From assembly GCA_965203915.1 (NCBI GenBank), contig OZ241918.1, positions 434,001-498,000 of the forward strand: a stretch of 64,000 nt of DNA. Direction: 5' to 3'. Under the pieces are notes generated by a model. That model had not been told where the DNA came from and made no database searches. It saw only the letters and a list, made by a program, of their open reading frames with translations. Positions 34,127-42,896 of this stretch are shown piece after piece. Position 1 is the first letter of the stretch, and each line of letters starts with the position of its first letter. The position numbers and the translations under genes were made by a program. This stretch comes from JASGCL01 sp965203915. GTDB taxonomy: Bacteria; Pseudomonadota; Alphaproteobacteria; JASGCL01.

Positions 34127-34869
34127 CCCGATTCAGAATGACGATTGCTTACAACGGCGCGCCCTACGTCGGATGGCAAAGACAAAAAAATGGTTTGTCG
34201 GTGCAAGAAATCATCGAACAGGCTATAGCCAAGATAGAAGGCACGCCCGTGATCATTCACGCCGCGGGCCGCACCGACAGCGGGGTGCATGCCCTGGGCC
34301 AGGTTATTTCTTTTGACATGGCGCGTTCTATAACGCCCGAAAAATTATTATTGGCGGTTAATTATTATTTGAAACCGCACCCCATCGGCGTCAGCGCATG
34401 CAGGGTGGTGGGCCATGATTTCCATGCCCGCTTTACCGCCACGGGGCGCGATTATTTGTATCGGGTTTTTAACCGTGCCGCCCCCCCAGTGTTGGTGCGC
34501 GATTTGGTATGGCATGTTATCAAACCGTTGGATGTTGCCGCGATGCAACAGGGGGCAAGGTTCTTCCTCGGCAAGCATGATTTCACCAGCTTTCGCGCCA
34601 GCGAGTGCCAGGCACCATCGCCGATTAAAACCATCGAGAAAGCCGACATTGTAGCACGCGGCGATGAGATAGAATTCTTTTTTTCGGCGCGTTCATTTTT
34701 GCATCATCAAGTTCGCAACATGGTGGGCACCCTGGTCGAAATTGGCAAGGGGATGAGGCAACCCGAAGCGGTGAAAGAAATATTATTAGCAAAAGATAGA
34801 AAGGTGGCGGGCGTTACCGCCCCCGCGACAGGTTTATGTTTGATGAAAGTGCATTATGACGCCCGTTGA
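34123..34869 (+). CDS. truA: tRNA pseudouridine(38-40) synthase
   Basis: Modifies uridines 38-40 in the anticodon arm of many tRNAs. The 248-residue product starts RFRMTIAYNGAPYVGWQRQ, carries the catalytic Asp in AAGRTDSGVHALGQV, and has the late motifs FHARFTATGRDYLYR and FLHHQVRNMVGTL. It overlaps the upstream SDR gene by four bases and its last 16 bases overlap the convergent glycosyltransferase gene. Confidence 0.97.
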   Translation: MTRFRMTIAYNGAPYVGWQRQKNGLSVQEIIEQAIAKIEGTPVIIHAAGRTDSGVHALGQVISFDMARSITPEKLLLAVNYYLKPHPIGVSACRVVGHDFHARFTATGRDYLYRVFNRAAPPVLVRDLVWHVIKPLDVAAMQQGARFFLGKHDFTSFRASECQAPSPIKTIEKADIVARGDEIEFFFSARSFLHHQVRNMVGTLVEIGKGMRQPEAVKEILLAKDRKVAGVTAPATGLCLMKVHYDAR

Positions 34870-36056
34870 TATTTGCCCTTCTTATTTTTTATGGCCAGGG
34901 CGAATAATTGCGCCAATTGTTCCTGTTTATCAATCAAAGAGAATTTTTCGATAACGGTTTGGCGGGCATGTTCGCCCATGATTATTTTTTGTTCGCGGGT
35001 CAAACGTAGCGCGTTTATGATAACCCCCGCCAAGGAAGTCGACGAATCGGCGACGAATAAAAAACCATTGGTATCATGCTGGATCTGCTCCAACGCGGCA
35101 CCATGGTTGGGGGCGATAACTATTTTTTTGCATGCCATAGCCTCCACCGTTGTGCGACCAAAACTTTCGGGGCGGCGACTGGCATTAACCACCATGGTCG
35201 ACAATTCATAAAACGGTAACATATCATCTTGGTAAGGCAAAAAACCAACCGATGTTGATAAACCATGTTGATGAACCAGCCGTTGCAATTTTTTTATCAC
35301 CCACGGGCGACCCACCGATTGTAATAACACCACCACATTATCACATTGCGCGCGCATAGCCTTGTTACGCCATAATTCGATGAATGTTTTGACCAAGAAC
35401 CATTGCCCTTTAAGGTATGAAACGCGACCAGGCATAAAAATAACCCGAGGGTTTTGATAATGGGGAAAGATATTTTGCAGCTGTTGTTTGGCGTCAGCCA
35501 GCATAGCAGGGGCGATAGCCGCGGGGGAATTCTTCTTTTCATCCACCCCGCCATAAATAACCACGATAGGATTCTTTGGTCTATAAATTTCTTTGATATG
35601 TTTTTGAACAAACCCGCTGACGGCATGAATAATATCGCCGTGCGTCATCACCGCGTTATATATTTTTTTTAAGAAAGAATGATAGCCGCTGTAAACCCCA
35701 TGGAAACCCGTGACGAACGGCACGCCAAACCACCTTGCCAATAAAAATCCATACCAGGCAGGAAGGCGACTGCCCGCATAAACCACATCTATTTTCTGCT
35801 TGCTGAATATTTTATACAACGACCAAAGAATGGCGGGCGGGAAATAACGCCGCCATGTTCTTTTAAAGGGAACGAAGACGTGCCTTGCGCCGATGGCTTT
35901 TAACAGCGGCACCATGGCACCGCCCGACGAAGCCACCAAAACCCGTCCGCCCGCTTTGATGACGGCTTGGGCAGCATCTATTGTAAATCCTTCCACCCCG
36001 CCCGCATTCATTGCAGGAATTAAAAATAAAATTGTTTTATTTCTTAATAGGGCCAT
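34854..36056 (-). CDS. Glycosyltransferase family 4 protein
   Basis: GT-B glycosyltransferase of 400 residues that probably adds a sugar to a lipid-linked or surface glycan in the cytosol. The N-terminal domain contains MNAGGVEGFTIDAAQ, and the C-terminal GT4 block is RRPESFGRTTVEAMACKK with the E-x7-E nucleotide-sugar motif. Start chosen at ATG 36056, overlapping the mlaD end by 20 bases; a frame extension to 36095 exists. It is last in a minus-strand operon after NDUFA12, an MCE protein and mlaD. Donor and acceptor are unknown; with gmd, fcl and manC nearby a mannose or fucose donor is possible. Confidence 0.88.
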   Translation of the reverse strand: MALLRNKTILFLIPAMNAGGVEGFTIDAAQAVIKAGGRVLVASSGGAMVPLLKAIGARHVFVPFKRTWRRYFPPAILWSLYKIFSKQKIDVVYAGSRLPAWYGFLLARWFGVPFVTGFHGVYSGYHSFLKKIYNAVMTHGDIIHAVSGFVQKHIKEIYRPKNPIVVIYGGVDEKKNSPAAIAPAMLADAKQQLQNIFPHYQNPRVIFMPGRVSYLKGQWFLVKTFIELWRNKAMRAQCDNVVVLLQSVGRPWVIKKLQRLVHQHGLSTSVGFLPYQDDMLPFYELSTMVVNASRRPESFGRTTVEAMACKKIVIAPNHGAALEQIQHDTNGFLFVADSSTSLAGVIINALRLTREQKIIMGEHARQTVIEKFSLIDKQEQLAQLFALAIKNKKGKYQRAS

Positions 36057-36540
36057 TATTATTTTGCGATGGGTTGTTTTGTCCCCCAACGGCATTGAGC
36101 ACGAAAATAGCGCGCCCGATCATGTCTTCCAGCGATGGTTGGCTGGCGGTTCTTTCGAATGTCGCCCCCGCGGCCAGCGGTTCGGGCGCGTTGCCTTGCT
36201 CAATTTTTATTTCGGGCGCGCCCAATAATCCTGACGCACCAACCACCAACAAACTATCTTTGGGTAATTTGATATTTTGTTTTATCTGAAGTTCTAATTC
36301 GGCGCGATAGGTTTGCGCATTAAGGGTTTTGCTTTTTACCTGGCCAATTTTTATGCCCGCCATTTTCACGGGGCTGCCCGCGTCAATCCCCGCCGCGCTA
36401 TCCAACGAAGCCTTGACGATGTAATATTGATTACCAAAAAGGTCGGACTTATCGCGCCATAATTGCCAGCCAAAGGCCAGGGCCAAAATCAATAGGCCCG
36501 CACCCAAAATAATCTCTAACGAGCTGTGTTTTATTTTCAT
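36037..36540 (-). CDS. mlaD: Phospholipid-binding MCE protein MlaD
   Basis: Periplasmic, inner-membrane-anchored hexameric MCE subunit of the Mla lipid transporter. The 167 residues have an N-terminal membrane helix (residues 8-26) and one MCE domain with the signature AAGIDAGSPVKMAGIKIGQV and the hydrophobic pore-loop block GLLGAPEIKIEQG. The C-terminal Asn/Gln tail is disordered. It follows a second MCE gene after nine bases. The cognate ATPase and permease are at 23377-24973. Confidence 0.92.
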   Translation of the reverse strand: MKIKHSSLEIILGAGLLILALAFGWQLWRDKSDLFGNQYYIVKASLDSAAGIDAGSPVKMAGIKIGQVKSKTLNAQTYRAELELQIKQNIKLPKDSLLVVGASGLLGAPEIKIEQGNAPEPLAAGATFERTASQPSLEDMIGRAIFVLNAVGGQNNPSQNNNGPIKK

Positions 36541-36549
36541 GTTGTATTT

Positions 36550-37041
36550 CTAAGGTGTGTTTTTATTTATATTTGTTTTGGCTTCAGCCCGTTGTAGCAC
36601 CAACAAAAGTAATTTTTCAATGGCTACCGAACCTGATGTATAGATAATTTCATTGCCATTGGCAAGGTTGGCGAAGCTGCCCCCTGGGGTGATGTTGATA
36701 ACCTTCGGCTGGCTTAGGCCGTAAGAAACAATGGCGAAGGTGCTGTCATCGGCCAGGTTTAAATTGTTTTTCACCGCCATGGTTAATTGCGCCCTGTTTT
36801 TATCGGTTAGGTATTTTATGTCGCACACCGTGCCCACGGGGGTGCCCGCCAGCAATATGGGGGTGCCGCGTTTCACCCCCTCAACCGATGAAAAATTTCC
36901 CTTCAACAACATGCGCCCCGCCATGTCGCATTTGCCGACCCGGGCTAAACCAATATAACCCGCCAGCACCACCGCAACAATGACAGACAGCCCCAAGAAT
37001 CTTAAACGAAACAATTGTAAAAATTGACGAGGGCTGAACAT
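36550..37041 (-). CDS. Second MCE-domain (MlaD-like) protein
   Basis: 163-residue protein with one N-terminal membrane helix (residues 13-33) and an MCE domain: SSVEGVKRGTPILLAGTPVGTV matches the MlaD signature SxAGIxxGSPVxMAGIxIGxV position by position. It lies directly upstream of mlaD and is clearly a diverged paralogue of it. It may form a mixed hexamer with MlaD or serve another lipid route. In this position many alphaproteobacteria carry other envelope genes, so the tandem is notable. The start is ATG 37041, five bases after NDUFA12. Confidence 0.8.
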   Translation of the reverse strand: MFSPRQFLQLFRLRFLGLSVIVAVVLAGYIGLARVGKCDMAGRMLLKGNFSSVEGVKRGTPILLAGTPVGTVCDIKYLTDKNRAQLTMAVKNNLNLADDSTFAIVSYGLSQPKVINITPGGSFANLANGNEIIYTSGSVAIEKLLLLVLQRAEAKTNINKNTP

Positions 37042-37046
37042 TATTT

Positions 37047-37415
37047 TTATTTATTATTTTGCGATGGTTTTTTGGTGGGCGACCAGGGTTGATAATCGCC
37101 CGTGGCGGGGGCGCGGGTGGGGCGGTATGCCATGCGACTGCCCGATAAATTGGGGCGATGCGGTTTTTGATAAAAGGCGCGAAAGCTTGTCTTAACATCG
37201 GCGGGCATGGGGAATTCATCCACCGTGTAATGCATCCAACCATGATATTCGGGCGGGATAAGACTGGCGTCAGTTTGATTTTTATAAATAACAAAACGTT
37301 TGATACGCCCCCATGGGTCGGGGCGGCGGCGTTGATAATAACGGTTGCCAAATTGGTCTTGGCCAACAAAGCGGCTGTCGAAAATACGGATAAGATGGGT
37401 AAGGGTATTGGCCAT
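37047..37415 (-). CDS. NADH:ubiquinone oxidoreductase accessory subunit NDUFA12
   Basis: 122-residue homologue of the mitochondrial complex I subunit NDUFA12 (B17.2), a marker of alphaproteobacteria. Conserved blocks are VGQDQFGNRYYQ, the strongly conserved PPEYHGWMHYTVDEFP, and YQPWSP at the end. It binds the peripheral arm of complex I on the cytosolic side. It is the first gene of an operon with the MCE genes, as in many alphaproteobacteria. Confidence 0.94.
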   Translation of the reverse strand: MANTLTHLIRIFDSRFVGQDQFGNRYYQRRRPDPWGRIKRFVIYKNQTDASLIPPEYHGWMHYTVDEFPMPADVKTSFRAFYQKPHRPNLSGSRMAYRPTRAPATGDYQPWSPTKKPSQNNK

Positions 37416-37548
37416 TTTTTTTAAGGGAAAGTTAGTCTGGGGTTAGGAAAAAAAATCGTAGCGATGGGGTTTAAAAAATAATGGACTTGGTTAAGGCATA
37501 TTTTTAAAAATATTGCGTTCTTATCCTTTATAGCGAAAAAAACCGAGC

Positions 37549-37577
37549 TTGTCATTAGCTTTTGATAAATGTAATAA
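37549..37577 (+). promoter_or_regulatory. Predicted promoter of sdaA
   Basis: TTGTCA (37549-37554), 17 bases, TAATAA (37572-37577), close to the sdaA start at 37598. An ATTTTTAAAAAT palindrome lies upstream near 37500. Confidence 0.45.
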
Positions 37578-37597
37578 TGTGTGATAGAGCGGGACGA

Positions 37598-39028
37598 ATG
37601 CATTTATCGGTTTTTGATTTGTTTAAAGTGGGGATTGGGCCTTCCAGTTCTCATACCGTGGGGCCCATGGTCGCCGCGAAACGTTTTGTTACCGACCTTA
37701 GCACGCAAAAAAAATTGTTTGACGTTGCTAGCGTCACGGTGAAATTATATGGGTCCTTGGCCCTGACGGGTTTGGGCCACGCGACTGACCGTGCCATTGT
37801 GCTGGGTTTAATGGGCGAACGCCCCGATGAAACCGACCCGAATTTGGTCGAAGAAAAAATCAAAACCTTGAAAGAAAAAAAACATCTATTGTTGGATGGC
37901 GAGCACGATATAGAATTTGTCTATGAAAAAAATTTGGATTTTCGTTATGGCGAGTTTAAAGAAAAACATTCCAACACCATGGAATTCATTGCCACCGACA
38001 AACAGGGTCAGGAATTATTTCGTGATACCTATTATTCAGTTGGCGGCGGTTTTGTATTAAGCGATGAAGAATTTGAACGCGGCACCAGCAATGTGGCGGC
38101 GGCCGCCAATTTAACCGTGCCGAATATTTTTAATAATGGCGAGGAGTTATTAAACATCGCCAAAAAAAAGAACATGACCATCGCCGAGGTGTTGATGGAA
38201 AATGAATTAACCTGGCGCAAGAAAGAGGATATTGAAAAGGGCATAGATAAAATTTGGGCGGTGATGGAAGCCTGCATCCAGCGTGGTATAAGCCAAGAGG
38301 GGATATTGCCTGGCGGCCTTAATATTCGGCGCCGTGCCAAGCAGATAGCCGACAATTTGGATAGGTCGAATCAAGAAATAAAAATGAAATTAGGGGCTAT
38401 CAATTTGGAAGATATTCCGATGAAGACGATGGATTGGGTTAATGTTTTTGCTTTGGCAGTTAACGAGGAAAATGCAGCGGGTGGGCGCGTTGTCACCGCC
38501 CCCACCAATGGGGCGGCGGGGGTTATACCCGCGGTGATGGCCTATTATCATCGCTTTGTCCCAGGGGGGAAGGATGTAAAAAACCTTCGTATTTTTATGT
38601 TAACCGCGGCGGCGATAGGGATGCTGTATAAAAAAAATGCCTCCATTTCCGCGGCGGAGGTTGGATGCCAAGGCGAAGTTGGCGTGGCATGTTCGATGGC
38701 GGCGGCGGGTTTGACGGCGGCGATGGGCGGCACGATGGACCAAGTGGAAAATGCCGCCGAAATTGGCATGGAACATAATTTGGGGCTGACTTGCGACCCT
38801 ATCAATGGTTTGGTTCAGGTGCCGTGCATCGAGCGCAACACCATGGGGGCGGTGAAGGCCATCAATGCGTCGCGCCTGGCCCTGCATGGCGATGGCACGC
38901 ATTTGGTGTCGTTGGATAAAGTCATTGAAACCATGATGGAGACAGGCAAAGACATGTTGCATAAATACAAAGAAACATCCGAAGGCGGCTTAGCCACCAA
39001 GGTTTCGGTTGCCTTACCAGAATGTTAG
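37598..39028 (+). CDS. sdaA: L-serine ammonia-lyase (iron-sulfur dependent)
   Basis: Deaminates L-serine to pyruvate and ammonia. The single-chain form (476 residues) joins the beta domain, starting SVFDLFKVGIGPSSSHT, with the alpha domain. The 4Fe-4S cysteines fit GCQGEVGVACSMA and LTCDPINGLVQVPC. I start at ATG 37598 (MHLSVFD), after GCGGGA, instead of the frame start at 37562. Its last bases and stop are part of a 25-bp tandem duplication that also creates the start of the next ORF. Confidence 0.96.
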   Translation: MHLSVFDLFKVGIGPSSSHTVGPMVAAKRFVTDLSTQKKLFDVASVTVKLYGSLALTGLGHATDRAIVLGLMGERPDETDPNLVEEKIKTLKEKKHLLLDGEHDIEFVYEKNLDFRYGEFKEKHSNTMEFIATDKQGQELFRDTYYSVGGGFVLSDEEFERGTSNVAAAANLTVPNIFNNGEELLNIAKKKNMTIAEVLMENELTWRKKEDIEKGIDKIWAVMEACIQRGISQEGILPGGLNIRRRAKQIADNLDRSNQEIKMKLGAINLEDIPMKTMDWVNVFALAVNEENAAGGRVVTAPTNGAAGVIPAVMAYYHRFVPGGKDVKNLRIFMLTAAAIGMLYKKNASISAAEVGCQGEVGVACSMAAAGLTAAMGGTMDQVENAAEIGMEHNLGLTCDPINGLVQVPCIERNTMGAVKAINASRLALHGDGTHLVSLDKVIETMMETGKDMLHKYKETSEGGLATKVSVALPEC

Positions 39029-39070
39029 GGTTAGGAAAGTTTTTTAATGTTAGGGTTAGGAAAGTTTTTT
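39021..39070 (+). repeat. 25-bp tandem duplication spanning the sdaA stop and the next start
   Basis: Copy 1 (39021-39045) contains the sdaA stop TAG and an AGGA element; copy 2 (39046-39070) repeats it and contains the ATG at 39047. The AGGA of copy 1 lies ten bases before that ATG, so the duplication supplies both ribosome site and start codon to the downstream gene. Confidence 0.9.
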
Positions 39071-40918
39071 AGAGAGAGACAAAGCCTGATGGCACAGCGA
39101 CAAAAGACCAAGCCTAAAAATTGGTATGGCAAGTACACCGCCGCGATGATTTTTATTGTCATGGTGGTGGTAAGTTTTTCTTCTTTCTATAAAAATACTT
39201 TTCATATCGCACCACCCATTTTTTTTCAGCAATTTGGCAGTGATAATGAAGACAACCTTGTTTTGGGAAGGATATTGGCAGATAAATTCGACATACCCAT
39301 GGCAACATTTGGCATGACATTGTTGATGTTGCCGCAGGTGCGGACGCCAAACTTGCAGACTACCGATAAATCACCACCAGCAAAAGATATTGTTCGCACC
39401 GATTCCCCAGGTAATTTTTGGGCGATGGATTCATGGCATGGTTTGGCATTTAATATTTTGCAAAATAATAATAAAATGGATGATATTGTTTTGCTTGGCA
39501 ACAATATCAATTTTATTAATCAAGCGTTGGATATTGTTGCCATAAGCGTTAATAAAATTAAGGTGGATGATAATCATTATTGGGTTTCAAGCAGTGATAA
39601 TCGTTATGATTTTCACTATGGCTACGATTCGCTGCCCGCGGCTAAAAAATATATTACCAATTATAGCGGACGCAACCTATCAATTGGCCAATATAAAACC
39701 ATGGTTTATTATATTGATAACAATGATCCTACTAAAACCGTTATTGTTACAAGCCTGCCCCGAGCAGCGATTGATAAAATTGATAAACATAGATTTTCGG
39801 TTATCATTTCTGGGCAACCCGTAACCGCGGTTGATATCAAAAAAAATATTCGTTTTGAACCCTACCAAAGCAGCGTCGGGTGGGAAGCCTATGCGGTATC
39901 TAGCCTGTATAAATATTTGGGTAATAATTTAAAACATGTGCAGAAGGTCGAAGCAATGTTATCGGCCATCACGCTGATAATATTAGTTTTTTTATATTAC
40001 CGTGGTGCTATTTTTCCTAAGGGCTTTGCTGTCATGTTTTTTTTGACTTTGTTTCTATCGCCCATGTTTACGGCGATGGCGCATAATTTGTATTTCGCGC
40101 CTTTTTCATTTTTTCTGCCCGCGATTTTTGCTCTATGCTATATAACGGCTCAATCGGTCGGGGCGCAATGGTCATGGTTGTTATTAACCTACGTGGCATT
40201 TGTCATCAGGTTTGGTGGCATGCAATATGATTTTACGCCCAGTATTATTTTATTGGCGATGGCGCCCACCCTCTATCAATTTTTTGTTGCTAAAAACAAA
40301 ATACAGCGGTGGCAAGCATGCCAGCAATTTTTTATGATATGGTTGATGGGGGTTATGGGATTTATCAGTATCATGTTGTGGCAGGCCAACCTAAGAGGTG
40401 ATGGCAATGTATGGCAAGGTTTATTATTTATTTTTCAAGACGAGATAGCGCGAAGGGTTTACCCAGTTGTGCATTTCAACAATGTTGCTGAATATGATAT
40501 TTCGGCCAAGGCTTCTTATCTATCGGTGTTAAAGATTTACTTTTTTCATTGGTGGCAAGATATCATTGTTGGCATTCATGGCCGATGGTTTCCATGGTTA
40601 TTTTGTTGGTCATTGCTAACGGTTGTCGTCAGTTATTTCTTAAAGCCCTTGCAATCCAGAAAAAATATTTATACGGGATTATTTTTTGCTTTTTTGTCTA
40701 TTCCTCTCTCGTGGTATATTTTGGCCAAACCTCATGCTTATATCCATACTCATTATTGTTTTATTTTATGGTCGCTGGGTTTTGTGGCGGCCATGTTTAC
40801 TATTATTATTGATGCTATAAGACATTACTTTAACCTGAATATTTCTCTTTCATTTTCAATTGCCAAAAAAAAATATCATTTGCAATTCGCAATAAATAAT
40901 CATAAGAATCCAAAATAG
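39047..40918 (+). CDS. Multi-pass membrane protein, GT-C glycosyltransferase-like layout
   Basis: Unrecognised 623-residue protein. One membrane helix lies at about residues 31-48, then a long region to about residue 300 that must lie on one side of the membrane, then about eight hydrophobic segments, and a short basic tail. Size and topology recall lipid-linked sugar transferases or polymerases of the GT-C superfamily, but no DxD or other diagnostic motif is obvious, so this is inference from context. Start ATG 39047 lies inside a tandem repeat; ATG 39089 is an alternative. It heads a plus-strand cluster with another membrane protein, an SDR, a small protein and a GMC oxidoreductase. Confidence 0.6.
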   Translation: MLGLGKFFRERQSLMAQRQKTKPKNWYGKYTAAMIFIVMVVVSFSSFYKNTFHIAPPIFFQQFGSDNEDNLVLGRILADKFDIPMATFGMTLLMLPQVRTPNLQTTDKSPPAKDIVRTDSPGNFWAMDSWHGLAFNILQNNNKMDDIVLLGNNINFINQALDIVAISVNKIKVDDNHYWVSSSDNRYDFHYGYDSLPAAKKYITNYSGRNLSIGQYKTMVYYIDNNDPTKTVIVTSLPRAAIDKIDKHRFSVIISGQPVTAVDIKKNIRFEPYQSSVGWEAYAVSSLYKYLGNNLKHVQKVEAMLSAITLIILVFLYYRGAIFPKGFAVMFFLTLFLSPMFTAMAHNLYFAPFSFFLPAIFALCYITAQSVGAQWSWLLLTYVAFVIRFGGMQYDFTPSIILLAMAPTLYQFFVAKNKIQRWQACQQFFMIWLMGVMGFISIMLWQANLRGDGNVWQGLLFIFQDEIARRVYPVVHFNNVAEYDISAKASYLSVLKIYFFHWWQDIIVGIHGRWFPWLFCWSLLTVVVSYFLKPLQSRKNIYTGLFFAFLSIPLSWYILAKPHAYIHTHYCFILWSLGFVAAMFTIIIDAIRHYFNLNISLSFSIAKKKYHLQFAINNHKNPK

Positions 40919-40929
40919 CCACAGATTGA

Positions 40930-41535
40930 ATGACAAAGATAATTTTTACTATATTTTTTTACGCGCTGGCTGCGCTTGCTGGTTTTGGATTTTATGTTTT
41001 GGGTATGAATCTGTTTTTCTCAGCCGGTAAGGATATTTTGTTCTATCGCGGGCTAGAAATTATTGTTGTTAGCATGGCTATGGTGTTGTTTTGCCTTTTG
41101 CTGATAGCGCGTATGAAATTTCAATTTATTAAGAACAAACAGCAGAGAAGGGCATCATTACAATTTGTACAGGAATTGAAGAGTCAGGTTGTTGCTATTG
41201 CTTTGATAAGCGGATTATTGAATCTATGGTTTCATTCCTTGATACTTGTAAATTTGGACCGATCGATAAGCGTGTTTTTGTTGGGATACATGAATAACGT
41301 TAACAAACCTGTAAGCGAAATTGATTTGCAAACAGCATTTGATAATTATTATGTCAAAAATTATAAGGCTATTGGTCGTCGCATCGATGAACAGCTAGCT
41401 AGCGGCATGATAACTATTGGCAATGATAATAAAATGACCTTAACCAATAAAGCTCAAAATTTTCTTATTCTTTCCACTTGGATAACCAATGTTTTTCATA
41501 GCGATAGTAGGTTTGTTAATCCTGTCCTTAAATAA
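40930..41535 (+). CDS. Hypothetical membrane protein
   Basis: Unrecognised 201-residue protein with three hydrophobic segments (about residues 4-30, 39-61, 84-110) and a soluble C-terminal domain of about 90 residues. The order of helices and a GMITIGNDNKMTLTNKAQ beta hairpin in that domain suggest a winged-helix-like fold. It starts 11 bases after the 623-residue membrane protein and precedes the SDR gene, so it is likely part of the same pathway. Confidence 0.62.
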   Translation: MTKIIFTIFFYALAALAGFGFYVLGMNLFFSAGKDILFYRGLEIIVVSMAMVLFCLLLIARMKFQFIKNKQQRRASLQFVQELKSQVVAIALISGLLNLWFHSLILVNLDRSISVFLLGYMNNVNKPVSEIDLQTAFDNYYVKNYKAIGRRIDEQLASGMITIGNDNKMTLTNKAQNFLILSTWITNVFHSDSRFVNPVLK

Positions 41536-41579
41536 ATAAATCTGTTAATAATAAAAAAAGGATAATGGGGTATAAAAAG

Positions 41580-42617
41580 ATGAGTAAAAATATACATTTG
41601 ATAACTGGCGGCGCAGGCTTCGTTGGTATTAATATTGCCAAGCAATTAATAGCGGCCAAAGAAACGGTCATTATAACCGATGTTTGGCAACCCGATAACA
41701 AACCAAAGAATTTCGAATATCTTGATGTCACCGATCGGACGGCGGTTGATAAATTGTTAAAACATGTGACCCATGTTCACCACAATGCCGCCTTGGTGCC
41801 CTTAACGAAAGCAGGAAAAAGATTTCAGGAGGTTAATGTGGGTGGCACAAGAAATGTCATTGACATGGCATTAAAACATAAAATAAAAATGTTGTGTCAT
41901 ATGTCATCCTCGGCCATTTATGGCATTCCAGAAAATTGTCCCATTCCTGCCGATACCCCGTTGCAACCTGTAGAGATCTATGGCAGGTCGAAGGCCCTGG
42001 CCGATAAAATGGTGCAGCAAGCCATGAAGGATGGCATGCCAGCATGCTCCATCAGGCCCCGCACTATCATTGGTCAAGAGCGGCTTGGTATATTTGAAAT
42101 ATTATTTAATTGGATTAAAGACAACGCCAATATTTTTATTTTGGGTAAAGGCGATAATTTATTCCAATTCGTCCATATTGATGATATTGCCAGCGTCAGT
42201 GTCAAGGCAGCGTTATTAGAAAAATCGGGATTATTTAATGTTGGGGCAGAACCCTATGGCAGCTTGCGCCATGATCTAGAAAAATTTATCAAAACGGTGG
42301 GCTCCAAATCAAAAGTTATTTCCTTGCCAATTGGTCTGGCGCAGGCAGCTTTGACGATTGCTGACAAATTGCGCTTGTCGCCCCTGGCTCCTTTTCATTA
42401 TGCATCTTATCATAAAGATTTTTATTATGAACCCATCCATATTACCAAAGCATTGGGATGGAAACCAAAATATGGTAACGTAGAAATGATGGTGGAATCT
42501 TATCAATGGTATATCAAGAATTTTTCTTACGGTAATAAAAAAAATGCTTCGATCCATCGCAAGCCCGTTGCAAAAGGCATATTGGCTATTGCCAAACAGG
42601 TATCAAAAATTTTTTAG
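41580..42617 (+). CDS. NAD(P)-dependent sugar epimerase/dehydratase (extended SDR)
   Basis: 345-residue extended SDR. The Rossmann motif is TGGAGFVG, and the Tyr-x3-Lys pair lies in EIYGRSKALADK; SSSAIYGIPE supplies the catalytic Ser. It probably acts on a nucleotide sugar or on a lipid-linked sugar. In the DprE1/DprE2 pathway an SDR reduces the keto sugar formed by a flavin oxidase; a similar pairing with the GMC enzyme two genes downstream is possible. I start at ATG 41580 with GGGG nine bases upstream; ATG 41565 is also in frame. Confidence 0.85.
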   Translation: MSKNIHLITGGAGFVGINIAKQLIAAKETVIITDVWQPDNKPKNFEYLDVTDRTAVDKLLKHVTHVHHNAALVPLTKAGKRFQEVNVGGTRNVIDMALKHKIKMLCHMSSSAIYGIPENCPIPADTPLQPVEIYGRSKALADKMVQQAMKDGMPACSIRPRTIIGQERLGIFEILFNWIKDNANIFILGKGDNLFQFVHIDDIASVSVKAALLEKSGLFNVGAEPYGSLRHDLEKFIKTVGSKSKVISLPIGLAQAALTIADKLRLSPLAPFHYASYHKDFYYEPIHITKALGWKPKYGNVEMMVESYQWYIKNFSYGNKKNASIHRKPVAKGILAIAKQVSKIF

Positions 42618-42626
42618 ATTAAGAAA

Positions 42627-42896
42627 ATGATATTTGTAGAAACCATGTTGCGGCAAGCCCTGCCCAAAGAATTTCAAGCCAGCATTCGCCCTCGGCAGAT
42701 TAATTTTGTGAGGGCGGCATTAAAAAATGCGCCATTTCATGTCAGGTGGGCCATTGTTGTTTTAACCATGATGTATTTACCATTTGTGTATATCGGTGCC
42801 AATCGATGGATAAAAAAATATTTTCATTATTTTCAATTGTTGGATAGGGTTTATAGATCCCTGGCTTTTCTTATTATTTACGAAGATAAAAAATGA
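42627..42896 (+). CDS. Small hypothetical protein upstream of GMC oxidoreductase
   Basis: 89 residues, basic, with one hydrophobic segment at about residues 42-58. Its stop overlaps the GMC start in an ATGA, which implies coupled translation and perhaps a two-subunit enzyme, as in other membrane dehydrogenases where a small subunit precedes the flavoprotein. No family was recognised. Confidence 0.6.
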   Translation: MIFVETMLRQALPKEFQASIRPRQINFVRAALKNAPFHVRWAIVVLTMMYLPFVYIGANRWIKKYFHYFQLLDRVYRSLAFLIIYEDKK

